Shown here one piece after another: positions 27,732 to 36,314 of a stretch of 64,000 nucleotides of DNA. Source of the DNA: [Clostridium] scindens ATCC 35704 (GTDB lineage: Bacteria; Bacillota; Clostridia; Lachnospirales; Lachnospiraceae); assembly GCF_004295125.1 (NCBI RefSeq), contig NZ_CP036170.1, forward strand, positions 933,501-997,500, read 5' to 3'. Every line of letters starts with the position of its first letter. Position 1 is the stretch's first letter. The notes beneath the pieces are model-generated. The model was given only the letters and a program-made list of their open reading frames with translations. It searched no databases and was not told the origin of the DNA. Both the position numbers and the translations under genes were made by a program.

Positions 27732-27759
27732 TTGCAAATATAGCCGGATATGTTATATT
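27732..27759 (+). promoter_or_regulatory. Candidate promoter of the DUF1002-like gene
   Basis: TTGCAA (27732-27737), 16-nt spacer and TATATT (27754-27759). The predicted leader of about 95 nt includes a short ORF and a hairpin with arms 27785-27791 and 27808-27814. Confidence 0.55.
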
Positions 27760-27770
27760 AGGGGAGATAA

Positions 27771-27827
27771 ATGAAAGAACCGCAGGCTGCGCGCCTTATA
27801 TCCGGGCCGCAGCCCTTGCGAGAATAA
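27771..27827 (+). CDS. Possible 18-residue leader peptide
   Basis: ATG at 27771 follows AGGGGAG with four bases between, a better start signal than that of the gene downstream. The frame encodes MKEPQAARLISGPQPLRE and stops at 27825-27827, 34 bp before the DUF1002-like start. The coding sequence overlaps a 7-bp GC-rich hairpin. It may be a regulatory leader ORF. Confidence 0.35.
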   Translation: MKEPQAARLISGPQPLRE

Positions 27828-27861
27828 TGAAAAGGGGGCATGGTGAATTACACCAGGCATT

Positions 27862-29094
27862 ATGAGAAAGATGAAAAGAATCATACCCGTCATGATGGCA
27901 GCAGTCCTTACCTGTGCCAGCATGCCGATGGTAGCAAAAGCAGACAACTCCAAGGTCGTAACCCTTGGGGCCAACCTTTCGGACGAACAGAAGAAGTCCA
28001 TGTATGAATATTTCGGGACCTCCTCGGACAAGGTTGAGACCATAGAAGTTACCAACGCTGATGAAAGAAAATATATGGAAGGGATCGCGTCCGAAGAGCA
28101 GATCGGAACCCGTACATACAGCTGCTCTTATGTGGAGCCGACTGGCAGCGGCGGTGTTCAAGTAAAGGTGGCTAACCTTACCTTTGTGACAAGTTCCATG
28201 ATCGCCAGCACATTGCTGACATCCGGCGTGGAAAACTGTAATGTAGTTGCAGCATCTCCCATCGAAGTATCCGGTACGGGAGCATTGACCGGAATTATGA
28301 TGGCTTACGAAAGCGCCAGCGGAGAGAAGTTAAGTGAAGATCAGAAGGCGGCCGCAACCGAAGAGCTGGTTACTACCGGTGAACTTGCAAACGAGGTCGG
28401 GCAGCAGGAAGCCACAAATCTTATGAACGAAGTAAAACAAGACGTTATAGAAGACGGCTTGACAGATCCTGACGATATTAAGGATGCAGTGGAAGATGCC
28501 GCGAAGGACATCAACATCACCCTTACAGACGAACAGATGGCAAAGATTGTATCTCTGATGGAGAATATCTCCCAGTATGATTATGATGTAAAGGCCTTAA
28601 AAAAGACCCTGGAGAATCTGGAAGGCAAGGACGAAGGCTTCTTTGCGGGACTCTGGAGTTCCATCAAAGGCTTCTTCACCGGTGATTCCGGCGATGGCGG
28701 CATCATTAATGATACCAAGGATGACATTCTCGGCGCAGATGCCGTAATAGACAGCACGCTGGATGCCATCAATTCGCAGACAGAAGAAAAGGAAAACTTC
28801 TGGGACAAAATCGTAGGATTCTTCAAAGACCTGTTCGGCGGAAGCGATGATGAGGCCGATGACGCAAAAGACGAAAGCACAAACGATGACGCAGATGTAA
28901 GCGATACAAAAGACAGCGCAGATGACGCCACAGATTCTACCGATGGAACATCCATTGACGAACAGACAGACGATACGGATGACGGAACCGGCCTGGACGA
29001 CACGGATGATTCTGGCGATGCCTCTGATGGAAGTTCGGATACAGGCGCCGCCGATACTTCCGGAACCCCAGATGACGGCAGCACCGCACAATAG
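27862..29094 (+). CDS. DUF1002-like secreted protein with acidic C-terminal tail
   Basis: 410 residues. A signal peptide (about 1-27, ending AKA-DNS) is followed by the DUF1002 pattern (VVTLGANLSDEQKKSMYEYF, IGTRTYSCSYVEPT, NCNVVAASPIEVSGTGALTG). This family includes Bacillus YpuA and has no known biochemical role. A helical segment follows to about 300, with FFAGLWSSIKGFFTGDS and FWDKIVGFFKDLFGG as amphipathic stretches. The tail is about 90 residues of Asp/Thr/Ser/Glu. The nearest purine-rich RBS (AAAAGGGGG) is 23 bases from this ATG, so initiation is odd. A hairpin at 29140-29178 follows. Confidence 0.8.
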   Translation: MRKMKRIIPVMMAAVLTCASMPMVAKADNSKVVTLGANLSDEQKKSMYEYFGTSSDKVETIEVTNADERKYMEGIASEEQIGTRTYSCSYVEPTGSGGVQVKVANLTFVTSSMIASTLLTSGVENCNVVAASPIEVSGTGALTGIMMAYESASGEKLSEDQKAAATEELVTTGELANEVGQQEATNLMNEVKQDVIEDGLTDPDDIKDAVEDAAKDINITLTDEQMAKIVSLMENISQYDYDVKALKKTLENLEGKDEGFFAGLWSSIKGFFTGDSGDGGIINDTKDDILGADAVIDSTLDAINSQTEEKENFWDKIVGFFKDLFGGSDDEADDAKDESTNDDADVSDTKDSADDATDSTDGTSIDEQTDDTDDGTGLDDTDDSGDASDGSSDTGAADTSGTPDDGSTAQ

Positions 29095-29139
29095 CATAGT
29101 ATGAATGAAGGGGCTATCGGGAAATAGATAGTTCCAAAT

Positions 29140-29178
29140 AGGGGCAGATGTGACTCATACCAGGTCACATCTGCCCCT
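29140..29178. repeat. Perfect 15-bp inverted repeat (terminator or dispersed palindrome)
   Basis: Arms 29140-29154 and 29164-29178 pair perfectly around a 9-nt loop (TCATACCAG), followed by GAAATTTTT. It can terminate the DUF1002-like gene, but the long perfect stem built on GGGGCAGATGTGAC also resembles palindromic units scattered in clostridial genomes. Confidence 0.7.
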
Positions 29179-29187
29179 GAAATTTTT

Positions 29188-31125
29188 CCATAAAAGAGAA
29201 AAAGATGGCTAACGACAACCATCTCTTCTCCGTTACATGTTATAATGTAACTATGCTAAACAATAAGTATTATAACGAATTTTTTGAATTAGGGCAACAG
29301 AAAATTAACTTCAGTTTCTTCGAATTGTGTTTACCTGACGACGATCCAGTCTATACCCTGAAAAAAGTGATGGAGGAATTAGATTTTTCTGGCTTGTTGG
29401 CCAATTGTTCAGATAAGGGAAGAACCGGGTATAACCCAATTATGATGTATGCCGTAGTTACTTACGCAAACATGCGTGGGATTAGAGCTGTTGACCGTAT
29501 TGTGGAATTATGCGAAAGAGACCTTGCATTTATCTGGCTTACCAAAGGTCAGAAACCAAAAAGGGATGCTTTTTATGAGTTCAAGAATAAAAGACTGACT
29601 GCAGATGTATTGGATGAGTTGAATTACCAGTTTCTCCGCCGCCTGCAAAAAGAAGGACTGATCACATTGAAATCCCTTTTTATTGATGGAACAAAAATAG
29701 AGGCCAATGCAAACCGCTATACATTTGTGTGGAGAGGGACGATCAATTATCATCTCGCAGGCTTACTCGATATGATTGATTCACTGTATCAGAAGTATAA
29801 TGCATGGATAGATGAAAATGAGTATGGCATAAAATATGACATTCCCCATGCACATATGTTTGTGATCGAAGGAATGGATAAGGTAAGAGATGTCATTGAA
29901 AAGAACCGGAAGCGAAAACTGACAAAACATAAAAAGTTGTCCAATAATACGATCATCGAGATTGACAACTGTTCCCCATTGGAGATTTTGAAACTTCAGA
30001 AAAATCTGACTCAGATCGCAGAGAAGGAACAGATTGCGTTTGTTTACGGAAAAGGGAAGAGGAAATCGGAGCTCCAGCAGCTTTATGAGGAATTAGAAAC
30101 CTGCGGCGAACGCCTTATGGGATACAAAGAATGTTTTGAGATCATGGGAAAGGACAGGAACAGCTATTCCAAAACAGATTTAGAAGCCACCTTTATGAGA
30201 ATGAAAGAAGATCACATGCTGAACGGACAGTTAAAAGCCGCATATAATGTTCAGATCGCAGTAGAGAATTATTTCATTGTCCATGCTTATGTAAGCAATG
30301 ACCGGACAGACTATAACACACTGATTCCGGTTTTAGAAAAGCATAAAAATGCATTTGGGGAGATTTTGGAAGAAGTAACCGCAGATAGCGGTTATTGTAG
30401 CGAGAAAAATCTTCTGTATTTAAAGAAAAATAAGATATCCAGTTACATCAAGCTGCAGGATCATGAAAAACGGAAAACACGCGCTTACAGAGAAGATATT
30501 GGAAAATATTACAACATGAAAACACAGATATTTGAGGATGAACGGTATTATGTTTGTCATGACGGAAGAGGATTGCATCATATCCGCACAGAGACCAAAA
30601 AACAGCCGGGTTATACCCAGACTTTTGAGGTATACGGATGTGCAGACTGTAGTGGTTGTGAACACAAAGCGAAATGCTTATATAAATATAACGCAGAAAA
30701 AGATGCTGAGAAAAACAAAGTTATGAAGATCAATGAACAATGGGAAACATTGAAAGAGGAATCCCATGCAAACATCCAAAGTGAGAAAGGGATTCTAAAT
30801 CGTCAGATCCGTTCCATCCAGACAGAAGGACATTTTGGAGATATCAAGGAAAATGATAGTTTCCGAAGATTCAACTACCGAACGTCAGAGAAGGTGTATA
30901 AAGAATTCATGCTGTATGCCATTGGTCGGAACATGAATAAATATCATCGTTTTCTTCATGAAGAGATTAAAAAATTCGAAGGAAAAACCGAGGAAAAGAC
31001 GGCTTAAAAAATGTGCATGTTCAAAAATGCAGTTATGGGTGTTTTGCGCCCTAAAATATATACAGAAAAAGAACAATAAGAATCTCCCAAAGAATATCAA
31101 GTATGAAAAACACTGATTTTTATGG
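29188..31125 (+). mobile_element. IS1182-family insertion sequence (tentative ends)
   Basis: The element is defined by the transposase at 29205-31007. The only matched ends I can find are CCATAAAA at 29188-29195 and its complement TTTTATGG at 31118-31125; they are short and I see no target duplication, so the borders are uncertain. The right end contains a hairpin that continues past the border. Confidence 0.5.
29205..31007 (+). CDS. IS1182-family transposase
   Basis: 600 residues from ATG 29205, or 584 from ATG 29253, which directly follows an extended -10 (TGTTATAAT). The acidic triad is visible: LFIDGTKIEANANRY (first Asp), TADSGYCSEKNL (second Asp) and GHFGDIKENDSFRRF (Glu). A cysteine cluster CADCSGCEHKAKC lies just before the last motif, typical of the DDE_Tnp_1_6 zinc-ribbon part. 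The frame is intact, so the copy may be active. Codon use is more AT-rich than the flanking host genes. Confidence 0.93.
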   Translation: MANDNHLFSVTCYNVTMLNNKYYNEFFELGQQKINFSFFELCLPDDDPVYTLKKVMEELDFSGLLANCSDKGRTGYNPIMMYAVVTYANMRGIRAVDRIVELCERDLAFIWLTKGQKPKRDAFYEFKNKRLTADVLDELNYQFLRRLQKEGLITLKSLFIDGTKIEANANRYTFVWRGTINYHLAGLLDMIDSLYQKYNAWIDENEYGIKYDIPHAHMFVIEGMDKVRDVIEKNRKRKLTKHKKLSNNTIIEIDNCSPLEILKLQKNLTQIAEKEQIAFVYGKGKRKSELQQLYEELETCGERLMGYKECFEIMGKDRNSYSKTDLEATFMRMKEDHMLNGQLKAAYNVQIAVENYFIVHAYVSNDRTDYNTLIPVLEKHKNAFGEILEEVTADSGYCSEKNLLYLKKNKISSYIKLQDHEKRKTRAYREDIGKYYNMKTQIFEDERYYVCHDGRGLHHIRTETKKQPGYTQTFEVYGCADCSGCEHKAKCLYKYNAEKDAEKNKVMKINEQWETLKEESHANIQSEKGILNRQIRSIQTEGHFGDIKENDSFRRFNYRTSEKVYKEFMLYAIGRNMNKYHRFLHEEIKKFEGKTEEKTA

Positions 31126-31138
31126 GAGATTCTTATTT
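31075..31138. terminator. Hairpin behind the IS1182 transposase
   Basis: A 14-bp inverted repeat (31075-31088 with 31125-31138, AATAAGAATCTCCC and complement) encloses 36 nt that hold an inner AAAAA/TTTTT pairing. TTTTA follows the right arm. It probably stops transcription out of the element. Confidence 0.6.
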
Positions 31139-31153
31139 TAGGATTTAGAGTTT

Positions 31154-31172
31154 AAAAATCGGTATTAACCGA
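31154..31172 (-). terminator. Weak intrinsic terminator of glgB
   Basis: Minus-strand TCGGT/ACCGA stem with a 4-nt loop (31159-31172), followed by TTTTT (31154-31158). It lies about 57 bp past the glgB stop. Confidence 0.55.
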
Positions 31173-31229
31173 CATCCCCTTTTCTTATTCAAACATCCTT
31201 TATTACCTATTCGCTTACGATACGTCTAT

Positions 31230-33140
31230 CTAGAATTCAAAGATCGCCACTCCATATGCAGGCAGCTTGTATGCAAATGAATATGGCCTGCCGTCACAGT
31301 CCTTCCTTACCGCTCTATAGACCTCCGGCCTCTCTTCCCCTGTACCGCCATACTTTGCGTCGTCACTGTTCATGATCAGCTTATACTGCTTTCTCCTGGG
31401 CACTCCCACTCTGTAATCGTCTCTTGCCACTGGAGTAAAATTGCAAACGAACAGCAGATTCTTCTTATTATTCTTGGAATGCCGGATAAAGCTGAAGATG
31501 CTTCTATAAGCATCATCCGCATTGACCCATTCAAATCCTTCCCAGCTCTGATCCTGCTCATACATGGCCTTATTCCGCTTATAGAGGTGAAGCAGATCCC
31601 TGACCCAATTCTGCATCTTTAGATGCTCCTCCTCAGCCAGAAGATACCAGTCAAGCTCCCTTTCCTCGCTCCATTCCCTAAGCTGTGCGAACTCCTGCCC
31701 CATAAAGAGAAGCTTTTTGCCCGCATGCCCCATCATAAAAGCATAGCCTGCCTTCAGGTTGGAATACTTATCCGCTCCGATCCCAGGCATCTTATTGAGC
31801 ATCGAACATTTCAGATGCACCACTTCGTCGTGGGACAATACCAGAATATAGTTCTCGCTGTACGCATAACTCATGGCAAAAGTCATCTGGTTATGATGGT
31901 CCTTCCTAAAATAAGGATCCAGTTTCATATATTCGGTAAAATCATGCATCCAGCCCATATTCCATTTTAGGCTGAATCCTAGCCCATCCTCTTCTACGTC
32001 CCCCGTTACCTTCGGCCATGCCGTAGATTCCTCAGCAATCATTAGTGCCCCCGGATTTCTTCCAAGCACCACAGAATTCAGATGCTTGAAGAAGTCAATC
32101 GCCTCCAGATTCTTATTGCCGCCATACTTGTTGGCAACCCATTGTCCGTCCTGCTTGCCATAATCAAGATAGAGCATAGACGCTACCGCATCTACTCGCA
32201 GGCCGTCCACATGGAACTGCTCGATCCAAAACAGCGCATTAGATATCAAAAAGTTTCTGACTTCATTCTTCCCATAATCGAATATCTTGGTACCCCAGTC
32301 CGGATGCTCCCCCTTCTTCGGGTCGGCATATTCATAAGTAGGGGTACCGTCAAAGTTGGATAGTCCATGGATATCTCTGGGAAAATGAGCCGGAACCCAA
32401 TCCAGGATCACGCCAATCTTATTCTTATGAAGGTAATTGATCATCCACGCAAAATCTTCCGGCGTTCCATAACGGGAAGTCGGTGCGAAATAGCCCGTCA
32501 CCTGATATCCCCAGGAGCCGTCAAATGGATGTTCCGCAATCCCCATCAGTTCAACATGCGTGTATCCCATGTCCTTTACATACTTGGCGATCTCTTTCGC
32601 AAATTCCCTGTAATTATAGAATCCCTCATCCTCCCTGCCTAGGTGTCTTTTCCATGAGCCAATGTGTACTTCGTATATGGATACCGGCTCCTCTGTGTGA
32701 TTCCACTGGATCCTTCTGTCCATCCAGGCCTTATCGGTCCATTTCATATCCGTGATGTCCACAACCTTTGATGCGGTGCCCGGTCTCAATTCCGCATAAT
32801 TGGCATAGGGATCTGCCTTAAATACATACTCTCCGGTGTACGTCTCGATACAGTACTTATACATGGCATATTCCTCTACCCCGGGAACAAAACAGGTATA
32901 TATGCCAAGAGGCTCCTGTCTCTCCATAGGGTTTGCTTCCATGTCCCACTCATTGAACTCTCCAACCACGGAAACCGAACGTGCATGCGGAGCCCAGACT
33001 GCAAAATATACGCCCGTCTTTTTCCCATTCTTTACCTTGTGGGCACCCAGCTTCTTGTATATCTCGTAATGATTCCCCTGCCCAAATAAATAATGGTCCA
33101 GTTCGCCTATTTCATATGGTTTCAACTTTTTTTCTGCCAT
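31230..33140 (-). CDS. glgB: 1,4-alpha-glucan branching enzyme
   Basis: 636 residues from the ATG at 33140, with GAGGGG upstream; a GTG 15 bp earlier is also possible. The CBM48 domain (about 20-120) has YFAVWAPHARSVSVVGEFN. The GH13 barrel has GVILDWVPAHFP, the catalytic Asp in GLRVDAVASMLYLDYG, the Glu in MIAEESTAWP and the final site in LVLSHDEVVH. The C-terminal beta domain ends YGVAIFEF. It adds alpha-1,6 branches to glycogen. No other glg gene is in the window, so it stands alone here. Confidence 0.96.
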   Translation of the reverse strand: MAEKKLKPYEIGELDHYLFGQGNHYEIYKKLGAHKVKNGKKTGVYFAVWAPHARSVSVVGEFNEWDMEANPMERQEPLGIYTCFVPGVEEYAMYKYCIETYTGEYVFKADPYANYAELRPGTASKVVDITDMKWTDKAWMDRRIQWNHTEEPVSIYEVHIGSWKRHLGREDEGFYNYREFAKEIAKYVKDMGYTHVELMGIAEHPFDGSWGYQVTGYFAPTSRYGTPEDFAWMINYLHKNKIGVILDWVPAHFPRDIHGLSNFDGTPTYEYADPKKGEHPDWGTKIFDYGKNEVRNFLISNALFWIEQFHVDGLRVDAVASMLYLDYGKQDGQWVANKYGGNKNLEAIDFFKHLNSVVLGRNPGALMIAEESTAWPKVTGDVEEDGLGFSLKWNMGWMHDFTEYMKLDPYFRKDHHNQMTFAMSYAYSENYILVLSHDEVVHLKCSMLNKMPGIGADKYSNLKAGYAFMMGHAGKKLLFMGQEFAQLREWSEERELDWYLLAEEEHLKMQNWVRDLLHLYKRNKAMYEQDQSWEGFEWVNADDAYRSIFSFIRHSKNNKKNLLFVCNFTPVARDDYRVGVPRRKQYKLIMNSDDAKYGGTGEERPEVYRAVRKDCDGRPYSFAYKLPAYGVAIFEF

Positions 33141-33205
33141 ATCTTCACCCCTCACATTCCTGCTGCGATTTACTAATATTATACTTTACGGAAGGGTAAA
33201 AAGAA

Positions 33206-33238
33206 AGGGTTTTGACAAATCTTGCTTGCCAAAACCCT
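33206..33238 (-). terminator. Terminator of the TPR/AAA protein gene
   Basis: Perfect 9-bp stem (33230-33238 with 33206-33214, AGGGTTTTG/CAAAACCCT), followed on the minus strand by TTCTTTTT. Confidence 0.85.
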
Positions 33239-33251
33239 GCTTTTCACTTAT

Positions 33252-36188
33252 TTAGATTTTAAAGTCCTCTTCCTTCAGTATTATCCTGTCAGAATCGTCC
33301 GTACTTTTGCCAAATACCCTTCTTGCCAGGTGCTTAACATTGGCTTTTTGGGAGTGCGCGATGGCCTCGTCCATGATCTCTTTCACTTCAGCAACCGTCA
33401 CCGCATGGTCTTCTCTCTGCATTACATCAATACGGCTATACAATGCGAGAATTCCCATTTCGTCCAGTTTGTAGCCATTCTCTTTCGCGTATGTCTGGCC
33501 AAAGGTTACCAGTTCATCATTAATGAATACCGGAAGTTCCAGTTTGGATGTAAACTTCTTCTTAAAATCCGGATTTGCGGTCGAGATACGCTCTAACGGC
33601 TTTCTCTGATCTTCCAGAACAAAGAGCAGTTCGCCGGTCTTCTTCTCCATCAGGTAGTTCAATTCCTTAATGGTCCTGGAGTTCAGTTTTCCGGCCTTCT
33701 CGATGATAATCGCTCCGCCTCGCAGTTTCTGGATAATATTGGTAAGTTCCTTCTTATTTAAAGACTCGCCTGTAACGATGGCTACTTTTCCTTGCTTCAG
33801 ATTCCTCTGCTTCTGGATCGCCTTGACAATATCAACCGCAAGCACCGTCTTTCCGGAGCCCTTACGGCCGATAACCATCAGGTTGCCCGTCTTTGAAGTA
33901 CCTTCCCTCTGGGCTCTGCGGTCATTATCCAGAACCTCTACAATCTGCTCGCTCATACCCCTGACCGGAACGAAGTAGGAGAACAATTTCTTCTGCTCTT
34001 CCGTAAGCCCGGCTTTCAGCCCAATCTCGCTCGTAGCGCTAAGGTCATAACGGCCCGTTACCACGAACCCTGTATCAAACGGAACTCCGCCCCCTTTTGA
34101 CTTCTTGATTCTAGCCTGAATCTCCTCCTCAGAAGGCTCCTCTATCTCTAATTCCTCTTGCGCCGGTTTTTCGTCGTCCTCTTCTTCGTCATCGTCATCG
34201 AAGAAATCTTCATCATCGAAGTCAGCCTCCTCAAAACTGTCGTCTTCGAAGTCCTCTTCCTCGAAGTCCTCTTCCTCGAAGTCTTCTTCCTCGAAGTCCT
34301 CTTCCTCGAAGTCCTCTTCCTCGAAGTCCTCTTCCTCGAAGTCCTCTTCCTCGAAGTCCTCTTCTTCAAAGTCTTCGTCACTTAAATCACCGATCGCTTC
34401 ATCAAAATCCGACTCTACAAAATCTTCCGGTTCTTCAAATTCAACCGACTCGTACTCCTCTTCGTACTCGCTTTCAAGTTCCTCTTCCTCAAGAGCCTCT
34501 TCCTCGAAGTCCTCCTCTGCAGGCGCTTCTTCAATTACTTCTTCTACAACTACATCTTCCTCGACTACATCTTCCTCAACTGCTTCTTCATCAACTGCTT
34601 CTTCTGGCTGCGTTTCCTTTGCATCTTCCCCAACTGCTTCCAGTTCGTCAAAGAGTTCTGCATTAATTGCCAGTCCTTCGTCAGGATGCTCTGGCTCCTG
34701 GTAATCGACTTCATCTTCTTCCAGAAGCCCGTTCTCCATCTCTTCTACCAGCCTTACAATATCATCAGGAATTTTCTGCGTCTTTGCCTCTACGACCGGA
34801 TTAAGCAGCGCTTCTTCCTTTGCTGCCTGGCGCGCGGCTTCTTCCTCGGCCGCCTTTCTGGCTGCTTCTTCTTCCGCTGCCTTGCGTGCCGCTTCCTCGG
34901 CCGCTTTTCTGGCCGCCTCTTCTTCCGCAGCCCTACGTGCCGCTTCTGCTTCCGCTGCCTTTCTTTCCACTTCGCGGCGCTCCGCTTCCTTACGCTTTCT
35001 GGCTGCCTCCCGCTCCTTGCGGATTCTCTCATCGTCTTTCTGTTTCTGCTTCTCTATTGCTTCAGCATTCGCTTTCTGCTTTGCTTCCCACTCCTGAAGA
35101 ATCTCCTCGATTCGCATCTGGCCGGTGATCCGAAGTTCTTCTTCCTTTTCTTTCATGGCTTTTTCTTCTATATTAATGCCGCTTGCTACCGCCACCCCAT
35201 TTGCCAGGGCTTCTTCTAGCGTAGCCCCTTTTACTATCTTGGTAATAGCGGAGTGCTTCTTTGGCTGCTCTTCTACAAAGGCTTCTTCGGCGATCTCCTC
35301 TACCACGGCTTTGCCAGCTTCCTCGGACTCCTCTGCATCTTCTTCCGCTTCATCCGGCAGCGCCCGGCTGACCGCTTCTGATACGGATTCCAGTTCTGCT
35401 TCATTCAGCGGCGTATCGCCTTCGACCTCTTCCGGCTCCTTTTCTGCTTCCTCTTCATCAGTTTTGGCTTTTTCTGCCACAGCCTTGACTGCCGCCGCTG
35501 CTGAATCTGCCGCAACTGCAGCGCGCCTTGCCGCCTGGCTCTTAACGGCAGCCGCCTTCTTCGGCGCTCCCGGACGATTGTCATACTTCTCCTGCTGAAG
35601 CGGTGTCAGCGGCTTATACTTCATCTTAAGTTCCATCGCCTGATAGACATACTTGCCTTCACTGAACCAAAGGATCAGGTCATCGCATTCTTCCAGACAC
35701 TCTGCAGTCATGCCCGCCTCATGATACAGCTTCGCCAGCTCATACGCCCATTTTTCGACATACTCGGCTTTCTTAAAGTCTTCCAGCGCTGTGATCTGCT
35801 CTGTAAGCGGCGCGCCCTGCGCCTTCAATATCTTATACTTTAATATAAACTGGTTCGGATCTTTCGGAGCCAGTTTTACAAACTCTTCATAACAGTCTGA
35901 TGCTTCCTCTATATCATCAATCTTCAATGCCAGCGTTCCCAGCCGGTATACAATCTTCCTGCTCCCGGGGGAACGGTCAAATGCAACGAATAAAATATCC
36001 CTGCTCTTCTGGAATTCTCCATTGTACTCATATATCTCGCTGACCGTATTCAGCATTGATGCATTTTTTACCCTTCGCCAGTCTATAGTATCTGCTATCT
36101 CCATAGCCTTTTTATACTGCTTTTGCTCCATGTGCTCGAGCATCTGCTCTGTCTTTACCCTATATTCATATTTATCCAAATCGCTCAC
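33252..36188 (-). CDS. Multidomain TPR, acidic-repeat and AAA-type ATPase protein
   Basis: 978 residues, cytoplasmic (no signal or membrane helix). The N-terminal TPR-like helices (about 1-200) begin LDKYEYRVKTEQMLEH. Two Ala/Glu/Lys-rich coiled-coil stretches follow (about 205-320 and 350-475, with AARKAAEEE repeats). A highly acidic low-complexity region (about 495-690) contains nine or so copies of EEDFE. The C-terminal ATPase (about 710-978) has the P-loop VIGRKGSGKTVLAVDIV, a Walker B-like AIIIEKAGKL and LLFVLEDQRKPLERI, and resembles CbbX/SpoVK-type AAA modules, although GAIIIEK departs from the usual DE. The function is unknown. It is transcribed alone from a good promoter. Confidence 0.8.
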   Translation of the reverse strand: MSDLDKYEYRVKTEQMLEHMEQKQYKKAMEIADTIDWRRVKNASMLNTVSEIYEYNGEFQKSRDILFVAFDRSPGSRKIVYRLGTLALKIDDIEEASDCYEEFVKLAPKDPNQFILKYKILKAQGAPLTEQITALEDFKKAEYVEKWAYELAKLYHEAGMTAECLEECDDLILWFSEGKYVYQAMELKMKYKPLTPLQQEKYDNRPGAPKKAAAVKSQAARRAAVAADSAAAAVKAVAEKAKTDEEEAEKEPEEVEGDTPLNEAELESVSEAVSRALPDEAEEDAEESEEAGKAVVEEIAEEAFVEEQPKKHSAITKIVKGATLEEALANGVAVASGINIEEKAMKEKEEELRITGQMRIEEILQEWEAKQKANAEAIEKQKQKDDERIRKEREAARKRKEAERREVERKAAEAEAARRAAEEEAARKAAEEAARKAAEEEAARKAAEEEAARQAAKEEALLNPVVEAKTQKIPDDIVRLVEEMENGLLEEDEVDYQEPEHPDEGLAINAELFDELEAVGEDAKETQPEEAVDEEAVEEDVVEEDVVVEEVIEEAPAEEDFEEEALEEEELESEYEEEYESVEFEEPEDFVESDFDEAIGDLSDEDFEEEDFEEEDFEEEDFEEEDFEEEDFEEEDFEEEDFEEEDFEDDSFEEADFDDEDFFDDDDEEEDDEKPAQEELEIEEPSEEEIQARIKKSKGGGVPFDTGFVVTGRYDLSATSEIGLKAGLTEEQKKLFSYFVPVRGMSEQIVEVLDNDRRAQREGTSKTGNLMVIGRKGSGKTVLAVDIVKAIQKQRNLKQGKVAIVTGESLNKKELTNIIQKLRGGAIIIEKAGKLNSRTIKELNYLMEKKTGELLFVLEDQRKPLERISTANPDFKKKFTSKLELPVFINDELVTFGQTYAKENGYKLDEMGILALYSRIDVMQREDHAVTVAEVKEIMDEAIAHSQKANVKHLARRVFGKSTDDSDRIILKEEDFKI
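34246..34378. repeat. 15-bp tandem repeats coding (EEDFE)n
   Basis: About nine copies of a 15-bp unit (TCGAAGTCCTCTTCC on the plus strand) encode the acidic array of the TPR/AAA protein. In-frame copy-number change is likely between strains. Confidence 0.9.
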
Positions 36189-36239
36189 CTCAAATTATTT
36201 ATTCAAAAACTGATGTTATCTTACATTTTTACTTATATA

Positions 36240-36268
36240 AGTTTAGCATAAGGCATGGCTATTGTCAA
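36240..36268 (-). promoter_or_regulatory. Promoter of the TPR/AAA protein gene
   Basis: Minus-strand TTGACA (36263-36268), 17-nt spacer and TAAACT (36240-36245), about 50 bp before the start. Confidence 0.8.
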
Positions 36269-36314
36269 AATATACGAACAAAATTGTTAAAAATATATTA
36301 CAAAAGTTACAATT

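Noticed and set aside
28581-29222. Long minus-strand open frames opposite the acidic tail of the DUF1002-like gene
   Set aside because: They are Ser/Val-rich shadows of the Asp/Thr/Ser codons, with no RBS or domain.
34246-34378. Regular short repeats that might suggest a CRISPR array
   Set aside because: The 15-bp units are directly tandem with no spacers and are in frame inside a coding gene, giving (EEDFE)n.
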